44,940 bases of DNA, from NCBI GenBank assembly GCA_032718475.1, contig JAUCBJ010002897.1, forward strand, positions 1 to 44,940, written 5' to 3'. A program made the translations under genes and the position numbers. This DNA is from Nemertoderma westbladi. Its lineage: Eukaryota > Xenacoelomorpha > Nemertodermatida > Nemertodermatidae. Below, piece after piece: positions 33,941-42,644 of the stretch (positions are counted from its first letter, which is position 1; each line of letters starts with the position of its first letter). Under the pieces are notes generated by a model. The model searched no databases, had not been told where the DNA came from, and saw only the letters and a list, made by a program, of their open reading frames with translations.

Positions 33941-34533
33941 GGCCTATATCAAATTGAAGAAGAAAGGCAGGGCATTACAATGCTTTGTGTCACTTTTGTA
34001 TGTTAGGCTGGCCGTTTCGCATAATATTCCTTTAATTACTACTAAATATTCCTAAATTAAAAATTATGAATTTATATCTATCTAGGCCCTCCCTATCTAT
34101 ATTTTAAAATTATAAAAAAAAAAAAATATTACTAAATATTTTAAAATTGTGTTTTATTAAAAAAACGTAGGATTAAGCTTAAATTAGGATAGATGTAGAT
34201 CAGAAAACTGATGTATATGACAGTACTGTGCAAATTATTTCTGATATCAAACTCTAGTCGAGCATTGTACCGGTAGGCCTACATTCAGAGTTTTAATGGG
34301 TGTTAAGTTGGTGTTTAAGTGGGTTTTTCAGTTTCACGGGGCCTACAATTCGCTTTACTCCACTGAAACTCGTCGGGCGAAGTTCCGAATGGGGCGAAGG
34401 GCCGAAAAAAGCGCCCGTGATGGTCACTTTCGAACCTTCGTCTCATTCGGACATTCGACGGTGCGTAGGGGAAGGACGGCGACGCCGCAGTAGGAGATAC
34501 AGCACGGCACGTAGTAAAGTTAATTTTTAAAGT

Positions 34534-34562
34534 CCCCCCCCCCCCCCCCCCTGGCTAGCCAT
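34534..34562. repeat. Poly-C tract with transposon-tip-like flank
   Basis: 18 C followed by TGGCTAGCCA. This resembles the outer tip of the inverted-repeat element at 2106 (15 C then TGGCCAGCCA), so it may be a solo end or a diverged copy. Confidence 0.45.
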
Positions 34563-34896
34563 CAAAACCGAATCAGCTAATGGGGCTGATGCAGCTCATA
34601 GCCCGAACCAATAATTTCTTCGTAATTACCATTGTACGATTTTGTAATTTTATAATTTTATTGTAGGACTTCTTTGATGAGCTGATCGAAGGGGTGAGCA
34701 GGCCATGTATTATGATGGCCTTGGTTATACTATTAGTAAATTAAAAAAACAATTGTTCTAGAACAAAAAGTGTACAGATTACTGACCATGGAACTCAAAT
34801 TTAAATACAGACAATGCAGTACATACCGTACTGTCATACAGTATATTTAAATAGTTCGCTACTATAGCTAAAGTTGTTTCCCCATATTTTTTTACG

Positions 34897-35670
34897 ATGA
34901 CCTCTAAGTATATTAATGCCGTGAATTCAAAATATAGAAATATTCCTCAGATTAATCGACCAATTCATGGTGAATCGGACGAACCAAGATCTATTCCGGA
35001 TTGCCCTCCAGGTCTGGAATATCTCACCCAGATCGACCAAATAACGGTGAAACAGAGATTTGACCTATTAGATGTGTTGACAACTTCTGAAGTAAGTAAA
35101 AAATATGTCCTCAAAAATGTTTGGGGCGAGCCAATCTATTATGCGTTTGAAGAGTCGAATTGCTGTATGCGTCAGTGTTTGTCGACGAGTCGCGGATTCG
35201 TACTGCATATTCTAGACACCACGAACCGAGAAGTGATTCGTTGTCATCGAGATTGCATAGCTCTGGGTGGGTGCACCTGCCTGGCTAGATGCGGTATATG
35301 TAGCGATCTAATTACAGTAGAAGCTCCAGTTGGTCATGTTGTTGGCTACGTCCGCCAAAAAGGCGGCATTCTTGCAGCAGAGTTTGATATATTGGATAAC
35401 AATGACAACGCTGTCTTAACATTGAAAGGGCCATGCTGCCAATGCCTTCTGCCTATATGCATGGATCATCATTTCAATATATGTGCTTTAGATGGAGTTT
35501 CCGTAATTGGTACGATATCTAAGGGGATTACAAGTTATGTAAAAGAAATATTATCGAAAGCAAGTTCAGTTGATCTTACATTCCCTTTGGATTTGAATGT
35601 TAACAGTAAAGCTGTTCTTATCGGGGCACTGTTTCTTATTGAATTCAGGTATTTTGAAACAAACGAATAA
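34897..35670 (+). CDS. Phospholipid scramblase, copy 1
   Basis: An intact intronless frame of 257 residues from ATG 34897. Scramblases of the PLSCR family are membrane-attached proteins, palmitoylated on cysteines, linked to Ca-dependent movement of phospholipids between leaflets; some act in the nucleus or in signalling. Family marks: CPPGLEYLTQIDQITVKQ (about 36-53), YYAFEESNCCMRQC (81-94), NREVIRCHRDC (110-120), a Cys-rich GGCTCLARCGIC segment (124-135), LKGPCCQCLLPIC (176-188) and the C-terminal hydrophobic KAVLIGALFLIEF before RYFE. The N-terminus is short and lacks the long Pro-rich region of PLSCR1. The Ca-binding loop before FPLD is altered (KASSVDLTFPLD, 221-232): acidic residues expected at positions 1 and 3 are K and S. 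Copy 2 lies 3.2 kb downstream on the same strand. Confidence 0.93.
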   Translation: MTSKYINAVNSKYRNIPQINRPIHGESDEPRSIPDCPPGLEYLTQIDQITVKQRFDLLDVLTTSEVSKKYVLKNVWGEPIYYAFEESNCCMRQCLSTSRGFVLHILDTTNREVIRCHRDCIALGGCTCLARCGICSDLITVEAPVGHVVGYVRQKGGILAAEFDILDNNDNAVLTLKGPCCQCLLPICMDHHFNICALDGVSVIGTISKGITSYVKEILSKASSVDLTFPLDLNVNSKAVLIGALFLIEFRYFETNE

Positions 35671-35924
35671 TTACATTGTTAGTGGTTTCATTTCGAATCT
35701 ACACCAAATAAACTGTTTTCTACAACGTTAAACTATAATATATTCCCTGTAGCCAAAAAATTTGTTATTAAAAAAACAGCAACATTATTATTATTATTTT
35801 TCATTAACGCGTTTCTCCCCCGAGATATGTAGATTTGGTTCCACGAAGATGTCGTAAAACGAATGTAGTGTGAGATGTATCAGCATTGGCCTACTAATAC
35901 AGTACATCAGGTGTTATAACTATT

Positions 35925-36067
35925 TACATCATTGTGTGCAAAGTAGCACACAGTACAGCGTTATTACCCGAGTTTATTTATGTACCGAGCGAGCGCAGCG
36001 AGGGAGGTTTATATAAATAAACAAGGGTCTTTAACGCCGAAAAGTGACCTTTGCAAGCAATGATGTA
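35925..36067. mobile_element. Foldback element with GAGCGAGCGCAGCGAGG centre
   Basis: Arms of about 56 bp (35925-35980 and 36012-36067) are imperfect reverse complements (TACATCATTG outer end; TTTATTTA inner end). They enclose a GC-rich centre, ACCGAGCGAGCGCAGCGAGG. Related arm-like sequences occur near 20996-21052 and 40435-40520 (there with CTCTGCGCTCGCTTGG), so this is a small dispersed family. Confidence 0.6.
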
Positions 36068-36550
36068 TGTAATTTTGTTACATTATGTCTACTTATCAGC
36101 GTTCGGTAAGTGAAGAAAGAATTTTATGGATGCTCAGTTAAACATTTTAATCCTGTACTACAGTATAACGAGTATAAGTTAAATTTATTAACAGGCACAC
36201 AGTATTAATTATACATTTATATCTATAATTAAAGTTTATTGGAAGTTATCTCCTACTTGGATGTGATAAGTCATTAATCCATCTTGACTATAATAGTCGA
36301 CTGAAGCAAATTTAGTCACCGTCTGTGTCCGTTCGGTTTTACTGAACAAAGTCGTCACTTTCTTTGGTCATTTTAGTGTCTTCTATTGGACGTTTCGCCA
36401 TAATGGATTACAGTACACGATAAACAATTATTTACATACAGTAGCTAGTCCCGTCACTGCAAACTGGATAATAAAGCAGCATTCATTAACATAAATGGAA
36501 ATAATACATTCTGGAATACGGTAATTGAAGTTGTTTCCATGTTATTGATT

Positions 36551-36610
36551 ACTTTGCAGCGTTCCGTCCTATAGGCTCTGCAACGCTGCAAAGTACTACT
36601 TTGCAGCGTT
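36551..36610. repeat. ACTTTGCAGCGTT inverted/direct repeat cluster
   Basis: ACTTTGCAGCGTT at 36551-36563, its exact reverse complement at 36582-36594, and a third copy in the first orientation at 36598-36610. The first two can form a 13-bp stem with an 18-nt loop. Confidence 0.7.
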
Positions 36611-36963
36611 ACGAGTAATTCACCAGAACGCTGTTAAGTTGACATGATGTAACAAAGTATATCAAAACATATCCGAAATCCTAGGTATATACCGGTAGGT
36701 GGTGTAATACATCGTTTCATCGTTATATCCATATTTTTGAAGGACAGACAGGCTGACCAACAGACAGAGAAACAGACAACTTACGCTTATGATATTATGT
36801 TACGATTTCCATTCTACATGAAATTCTGATTTAGAATTGAAGAAAAAACAATTTCGAAAATGTTTATTTTTTTAAATGTTCTAAACTATCTCCCCATAAT
36901 GTTTTGAAACCATGCCTACTTCCTTTGCAATAAGCCTTGTTCTAGAATATTAAGTAAAATTAA

Positions 36964-38293
36964 TACCATAACCATTTTTAGCAAGTCAGAAATCAAATGC
37001 TATGAAGATAGTTCAATAAATTTTCTTACTGCATGGCCGAATTTTTCTAAATTAAAATTATTTAGCTACAACAAGCCGTTAAAAATGCCTATTTAGTAAT
37101 ATTTAACCAATTCTGTTGGTTTTATATTTCGTCTTTGGAATGTAATCTAGATATTAATAGAACTCCCTTCATCTGCTGATTCCTTTATCTGAAAACTGTT
37201 TTCAATATTCCGCACAATCAAAACTCGTTTGACACTCAAATTGATATAATTATAATTATATAATATTAAGGAGGGTAGCATCCCCAAATTGTACCTCACA
37301 TTTTTGTGTCTCTGTACCATACAATTGGATGAAAATTATTTTTTGTGCTACTAAACATCGTCTGGACTGTGTGAGAATAACCAAACCAAATATTTTTAAA
37401 ATTGGCCCCAAAATGGCTCCGTAATGGCCACAAGTGTCTTTTTGCGCCAAGGGCTATTTCTCCACCAATATTTCATGAAATTTGTCGAAATTTGGAATAT
37501 AGATTCAGAAGAACCCTGCATCCAATTCTTCTTAACAAATTTTGACTCAAATGCTATGGAGACTTTTTGAACAAAAAGCCCCCAAAATATGGCTTTTTTT
37601 GGCCTTTTTGATATAAAAAGTCTCCAGGGCATTTCCAACCAAATTTGTTCAGAAGAAGTATGGAGAAGGGTAATCTTAACAAGTGTACCAAATTTCAACT
37701 AATTTCAGTTAAAATTGGCGGAGAAATAGCCGTTTTCATTAAAAAACGTCATTCTGAGATATGGGTGTTTACAGTTTAAGGAACTATTCAAACCTTCCCG
37801 CTATTTTAGATAATACCATTTTTCTATGTTCAACAATAACTTTGTCAAAAATGAATGAAATTCAACGAAATTTTTCATGCTTGCTAAACATATAACCAGT
37901 AAAACAACTTTCTAGCAATTTTATTCATATCTGTACCGTGAGAGCCTTTTTTATGAAAAGGGCCCGTACAATAGTAAAATATAGTGCTGCTCGAAGGCTT
38001 TTCAAAAATCAGACTAGCTCTTACGTTTTGGGTAATAAATTGAGTTTGAGAAAAGATATGAGAAAACTGCTCGCAGATTTGAAATCTCCATTAAATTCGG
38101 CACATGATAGAATAAAAAAACTTTTTTGTCAATTTGCAAAATAGGGGGGTGCTACCCCGCTCTGCCAGTTGTATAAAAAAAGTTGTCGAACTATCTTCGT
38201 ACCGAATTTCATAACATATGATTAAAATTCGAAAAAAATTTGGAGGGGGGGGGGGGGGGAGCTAGCTCCGACTTGCTAAAAATGGTTATTGTA
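36964..38293. mobile_element. 1330-bp DNA transposon with TTAA target duplication
   Basis: Inverted ends of about 24 bp begin TACCATAACC (left, 36964) and TACAATAACC (right, read inward from 38293), then share ATTTTTAGCAAGTC. TTAA flanks both sides (36960-36963 and 38294-38297), the signature of piggyBac- or Kolobok-type insertion. Only short broken open frames remain. A 15-G run lies at 38245-38259 near the right end. The block 37095-37208 is homologous to 8211-8322 in the TTAT-flanked element. Confidence 0.75.
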
Positions 38294-38837
38294 TTAAGGG
38301 AGATGGTACTGTATATAGCAATAATATATCTCGCTTCTGATCAAGGAGTTCTAGACTACTGTCTGTAAATAAAATACTTCAAGATTAGTTGAAATATTAT
38401 ATAATTTTTTCCCAAATAATATAATAATTATATTTTGTGGAAGCATAATACTAGTATATGCTAGTGTTTTTTTAATTTTATGTTCTAGAACATTCCGCTG
38501 CAAAATCTTCAAGCAGCTTTTGGCAACTATTTATAAAATTTTAATTTACAAATAAAAATAATTTCCTATACAATATAAAAAACTAAAATTATTAAAAATA
38601 CTTGCTATCGTGAAAAAATAAATTATCCCACAATATAGAAAGTGTTCAGTTTAGTAACATTATTCCATAAAAAACACACTAGCAAATTCAAAAATAATAG
38701 CTACCATTAAAATCCAATATATTTTTGGCCGCGAGATGTTCTAGAACATTACTAAATGGCAAGACGGAAAGCAATAACGCAGTGACGTGCCAAAGATTAT
38801 AGTTAACATATAGTTGTTTATCCGCGTTTTTTTACCA
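38294..38837. other. Upstream region of scramblase copy 2
   Basis: AT-rich. Two GTTCTAGAAC palindromes lie at 38482 and 38738. The last 25 bp before the ATG (AGTTGTTT then TTTTTTTACC) resemble the leader of copy 1 (AGTTGTTT then TTTTTTTACG). Confidence 0.45.
38483..38497. promoter_or_regulatory. Possible heat-shock element
   Basis: TTCTAGAACATTC fits three alternating nTTCn/nGAAn pentamers, the binding pattern of HSF1. It lies about 340 bp before the scramblase copy 2 ATG. Because GTTCTAGAAC is scattered through repeats elsewhere in the window, this match may be coincidental. Confidence 0.2.
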
Positions 38838-39644
38838 ATGGCTTTTTATAATGTTGCTCAGCAACCACCGGGTGTAAGATACGGAAGTCCCGCCCAAGGT
38901 CAACAGACTCAGGGTCAAGTGAATCAGCAATGGATGCCTCTACCACCCACCATCCCGGGCTGCCCACCGGGCCTTGAATATCTAACACAGGTGGCCCAAA
39001 TAGCGGTCAAACAGAAATATAACACGTTAGAGTTGTTCACATCTTACGAAGCGAGTAACAAATATGAAATCAGGAACGCGTGGGGCCAACAGGTTTATTA
39101 CGCGTTCGAGGAGTCAGACTGTCTCGCCCGTCAGTGTCTGAAGGCCAGTAGGGGATTCACCCTTCATATAGTGGACAATATGAACCGAGAAGTTATTCGA
39201 TGTCATAGGGATTGTATCGCTCTGGGCGGGTGTTCCTGCGTGGCTTGTTGCGATGGATGCAAGGATATTGTTACGGTAGAAGCGCCAGTTGGTCAAGTTA
39301 TCGGCTATGTGAGCCAAGCATGCAACTTATGTACACCAGCATTTGATATACTGGATAAAAATAAGCAAGTTGTCTTAAGATTGAAAGGGCCCTGCTGTCA
39401 ATGCATGATACCAGTGTGTATGGATAGGGATTTTGATATATTTGCTTTGGATGGTATCACCGCAGTTGGAACTATCACTAAGGAAGTCACAAACATCATC
39501 ACGGAGATGTATAGTAATGTTGATTCATTTGGAATCTCCTTCCCTTTGGATTTGGACGTCGGCATCAAGGCCGTTCTTATAGGGGCCGTGTTCCTGCTTG
39601 ACTTTATGTATTTCGAAGAAAAACACTCCCGTCGTCATCGTTAA
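38838..39644 (+). CDS. Phospholipid scramblase, copy 2
   Basis: An intact intronless gene. The open frame reaches back to a TTG at 38814, but the first ATG is at 38838 in a good context (ACCAATGG), giving 268 residues beginning MAFYNVAQQPPG. The N-terminus is Gly/Gln/Pro-rich as in PLSCR1. Then come CPPGLEYLTQVAQIAVKQ, YYAFEESDCLARQC, NREVIRCHRDC, GGCSCVACCDGC (candidate palmitoylation cysteines), LKGPCCQCMIPVC and C-terminal KAVLIGAVFLLDFMYFE. The Ca-binding loop (about 227-238, NVDSFGISFPLD) is close to the PLSCR1 loop, differing mainly in N for D at position 1. A basic tail ends SRRHR. Same strand and family as copy 1, so a tandem duplication is likely; the two have diverged considerably. 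Confidence 0.94.
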   Translation: MAFYNVAQQPPGVRYGSPAQGQQTQGQVNQQWMPLPPTIPGCPPGLEYLTQVAQIAVKQKYNTLELFTSYEASNKYEIRNAWGQQVYYAFEESDCLARQCLKASRGFTLHIVDNMNREVIRCHRDCIALGGCSCVACCDGCKDIVTVEAPVGQVIGYVSQACNLCTPAFDILDKNKQVVLRLKGPCCQCMIPVCMDRDFDIFALDGITAVGTITKEVTNIITEMYSNVDSFGISFPLDLDVGIKAVLIGAVFLLDFMYFEEKHSRRHR

Positions 39645-40594
39645 ATCCGTGATGAGAGATGATGACGTTTAGAATCTGTTTTCTACAATAATTATGCAAA
39701 TAACATTTTTCTTGTTTCCTGTAACATTAAGGTCTTTATATTTACTTTGAAAAAAATGTGATTATTATTGATGATTTATACATCGTTCACATCGTATATA
39801 AACCTAATGAAGTTCTTAAGCCAAAAGTTTATTATTTAAACATAATAATCGGGAGACATTATTATCAGGAGACAATACTTCAACTGGTGATATCCTCGTA
39901 GCTCTTAATCTCTCAATCGTATTTTATTTTGCATCATGTATTTTTCTTGAGCACATAGCTGAGCCGTTATGCTAAGTGTAAGATTGTTTACCATGCCGCT
40001 GATGTAGTGACTGAAATTAGTTGCTCAGAATTAAGTGACCTGAGGCCCTAAGTCAAAAATTGCAATTGTTCAAGAGAGCCTAAAAAAGATATGGAGAGAT
40101 ATAGGGCCTTTCTGCTGTAAAATATCGCCCGATGGGATATAGGGCTTCACTTTACCACGCAATAATCATCACTGCCTATTGATTAAAATGTTCAAAACTT
40201 CACCAGCTGATAGAGCTCATGTCTTAAAGTGTGGAATTGTATAAAATGGTAAAATAAAAATCAAAAATAAAAATCCACTTAGGGCCTTATGACACTTAAG
40301 CTACGCAATATTATTGACATTACAATATTTAAGTTAATAATTAACCATTCAGAAGGGCGATAGATCAGTTGACGTGATTAATAAAATTATCTACATCATT
40401 TCATGACAATTGTATGAAAATCGCAATATTCAGCGTTTATGTCCCTTGCTTAATATGTAAACGTCACTCTCTGCGCTCGCTTGGAACATAAATAGACTCA
40501 GGTGATAAAGCCGATAAATACGGCAACCATTACAGTCTTAAAACACAACGATTGGGATTCAAAGAACTAGGGGTAAACCCCTAGGGGAGATTCT
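39645..40594. other. Region between scramblase copy 2 and GTPBP10 3' end
   Basis: AT-rich, no gene. A relic related to the foldback family lies near 40435-40520. A short hairpin sits just past the GTPBP10 stop. Confidence 0.4.
40567..40584. repeat. 18-bp hairpin in the GTPBP10 3' UTR region
   Basis: CTAGGGGT and ACCCCTAG, exact reverse complements separated by two bases, lie about 10 bp beyond the stop codon of the minus-strand gene. It could affect the mRNA 3' end; function unknown. Confidence 0.5.
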
Positions 40595-41983
40595 CTAGTC
40601 GGCACCTTTAGGCACCACTGTGGCTCGCAGCATTTTATTCTGTAAATCGATACTAAGCGACGGAGTTGTATCGAAGTATTCCCCTCCCGCCTCGATGTAA
40701 AGATCCAAATCGTCGCGAAGGACTTCCTTCAACTCGTTCAAGCCCCGTCCGGTAACCGTGGATACGGGGATGATGTGTCGGAAGTCCGGGAGACGCGACG
40801 GCAGACAGTCCGACAGGGATGGGTCCGAAAGGGATGGGGCCGACAGGGATGGGTCCGACAGGGATGGGTCCGACAGGGATGGGTCCGACAGGGATGGGTC
40901 TGACAGGGATGAGTCCGACAGGGATGGGTCCGACAGGGATGGGTCCGACAGGGATGGGTCCGACAGGGATGGGTCCGACATGGAAGGGTCAGACAAGGAT
41001 AGGCCCAACAGGGTTGGGTCCGACAACCCGCGGGACAGACTGTCTCGCAGCTCCCGCAGATTCAACTCGGCCAGTAACGAGTCCATTTTATTCACCACGA
41101 GCACCGCCGGTTTCCCTAGCAACGACGAGGCCCCGTGGTCCCCTAGCAAACCCTCCCAGTAGTTCTCGAGTTCCCGACACAGTAGCGCGAGGCATTGGAA
41201 CGCGTTCCTGTGCGGGGTCTCCACGGAGGCACGGAATCCGTCGACGTCGACCACGTAGACCAGCAGCTTGGCGCGCTCCGCGTGGCGTAGGAACCTAGCT
41301 CCGAGTCCGGTCCGACTCCGAGTTGCTCCGTCCATCAGTCCCGGGAGGTCCGACACCGATATCCGACGTCCGTCGGGGTAGCAGAGCGTCCCGAGTGCGG
41401 GACTCCGGGTCGAGAACGGGAAGGCGGAAACAGCAGTCCGCGCGCCGCTCAATCGGTGAAGGATCGACGACTTACCAGCGTTCGGGTAGCCTAGCAACGT
41501 CGCGTCCGATATCAGTTTCATATAAAGACGGATCGCGAGGAATTCTCCTTTGATGCCGCGGAATCCGTTGGTCGCATCGCCCCCCGCCCCGCCTCGTGCC
41601 GCTAAGTAACGGTCCCCTACGGCGTTCAACTCGCACAGAGTCACGTCATCATCGTTAGCTACTACTATACCTAACGGCACGTCTACAGTGACGTCATCGC
41701 CGAATTCGCCGACCAGTTGTCTGCGACCGCTGGCCTTCCCGCTCCCAGCGACAACTCGTCGCGTCTCGAATAGTTTCACGAGATCCTTGAGCGTGGTGTT
41801 CGGGTTGGGGGTTAGGTATACGTGCCCCCCGCGGCCCCCTCTGCCCCCCATGCGGGGGTAACCCGGGCCCCCGTTACCCGCTCGGCACCACAAGCGGACA
41901 CGGTCCAGGAATCTTTTTGTCTGAGGGGCGGCCGATCGACCAGTTATTACGGAACCCGTTGCCCGGGGTATCAGTCGGCTCAT
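40595..41983 (-). CDS. GTPBP10: Mitochondrial Obg-family GTPase GTPBP10, with internal repeat expansion
   Basis: GTPBP10 is a mitochondrial GTPase needed for assembly of the large mitoribosomal subunit. The open frame extends to a GTG at 42040, but the first ATG is 41983, giving 462 residues. The first 30 residues (MSRLIPRATGSVITGRSAAP) are basic and non-acidic, a typical mitochondrial presequence. The Gly-rich Obg domain is about 23-155 (GNGGPGYPRMGGRGGRGG). G domain: G1 GYPNAGKSS (165-173), G3 DLPGLMDGA (212-220), G4 NKMD (298-301), G5 STVTGRG (408-414). FRHIIPVSTVTGRGLNEL is close to human GTPBP10. Between G4 and G5 sits a run of about 14 Ser-Leu-Ser-Asp-Pro pentads (about 321-392) encoded by a 15-bp minisatellite, which explains the length over human GTPBP10 (387). 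No introns. Confidence 0.93.
   Translation of the reverse strand: MSRLIPRATGSVITGRSAAPQTKRFLDRVRLWCRAGNGGPGYPRMGGRGGRGGHVYLTPNPNTTLKDLVKLFETRRVVAGSGKASGRRQLVGEFGDDVTVDVPLGIVVANDDDVTLCELNAVGDRYLAARGGAGGDATNGFRGIKGEFLAIRLYMKLISDATLLGYPNAGKSSILHRLSGARTAVSAFPFSTRSPALGTLCYPDGRRISVSDLPGLMDGATRSRTGLGARFLRHAERAKLLVYVVDVDGFRASVETPHRNAFQCLALLCRELENYWEGLLGDHGASSLLGKPAVLVVNKMDSLLAELNLRELRDSLSRGLSDPTLLGLSLSDPSMSDPSLSDPSLSDPSLSDPSLSDSSLSDPSLSDPSLSDPSLSDPSLSAPSLSDPSLSDCLPSRLPDFRHIIPVSTVTGRGLNELKEVLRDDLDLYIEAGGEYFDTTPSLSIDLQNKMLRATVVPKGAD
40816..41025 (-). repeat. 15-bp coding minisatellite inside GTPBP10
   Basis: Fourteen consecutive 15-bp units, consensus GGGATGGGTCCGACA on the plus strand; the right-most three are diverged. 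Because 15 is a multiple of three, every unit adds one SLSDP-type pentapeptide and the reading frame is kept. Confidence 0.95.
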
Positions 41984-42040
41984 TGCAGTAGTCCGTAGGC
42001 CTAGTTGTTGATGGCGGGCTCGTACAGCACGCTGACGCAC

Positions 42041-42636
42041 GGTACGGTACCGGTATTAGTCAGTTAGTTGCTGAGTTGTGTCAACAACTCAACATTCTGA
42101 CATTCACAAAATAAAAAAAAACAAAATGACCGGCTAATGATGAATGATTACTAGTTTAACCTACCGTAAGCTTATTGGTTATCTCGGTTATCAACCTGTT
42201 AACTAGGCCTATTATATCAGTATATTACATGCACGCACGCGGAAGTGTATCATGTAGCCTATTACCAGATTACTACAGTCTGACAGTACTGCAGTACTGT
42301 ATTATCTGATTATTACGCCTATGGCCTATATACTGACAGACTGACAGACTGATGGAACTATTGCATAACATATTGACAGTAGTCAATATGCATTCCATAG
42401 TCAGCACTCAGCAGCAGTTCTATCACCTAGTCATCCACCCACGCAGCCACGCCTAACAAACAACCTATCTTATTCTGGCAGTCCTGCAGTCTGGGTGTAA
42501 TGCTCTGTCTGGTGCCATCTGCCATGTGGTCTGATAGTGTCCCACAACAATCTCATAAAATTTAAATTTCCCGCCCCTAAAAGTTATTATGCACTTTATC
42601 GTTCATAGTCCCATTTACAAATGAGGACAATAGCTC
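42041..42636. other. Upstream region of GTPBP10
   Basis: Contains ACCGGT, AGGCCT and CAGTACTGCAG palindromes as seen upstream of other genes here, then AT-rich sequence up to the hAT target site. No gene seen. Confidence 0.4.
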
Positions 42637-42644
42637 TGTGCTAG

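Larger units (their letters stand above)
32063..34896. other. Gene-free stretch between satellite and scramblase copy 1
   Basis: AT-rich and made largely of repeat relics, listed separately: a SINE-like unit, a 33-bp tandem repeat and C-tracts at 33266-33284 and 34534-34551. A GC-rich patch at 34330-34490 is open in several frames (65 codons from 34296, rich in Arg) but has no recognisable product. It could be a gene fragment. Confidence 0.4.
35671..36963. other. Gene-free stretch between the scramblase genes
   Basis: AT-rich, holding the foldback at 35925-36067 and a small cluster of ACTTTGCAGCGTT inverted repeats at 36551-36610. An AATAAA at 35706 could serve the upstream scramblase. No gene seen. 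Confidence 0.45.

Noticed and set aside
34296-34493. 65-codon Arg-rich frame in a GC-rich patch
   Set aside because: Open in more than one frame, no recognisable domain, and bounded by repeat DNA. It may be a gene fragment, but this cannot be supported.
40758-41298. Plus-strand repeat proteins (DRDGS and GPTGM repeats)
   Set aside because: Antisense translations of the GTPBP10 minisatellite. The collagen-like look is produced by the 15-bp period.
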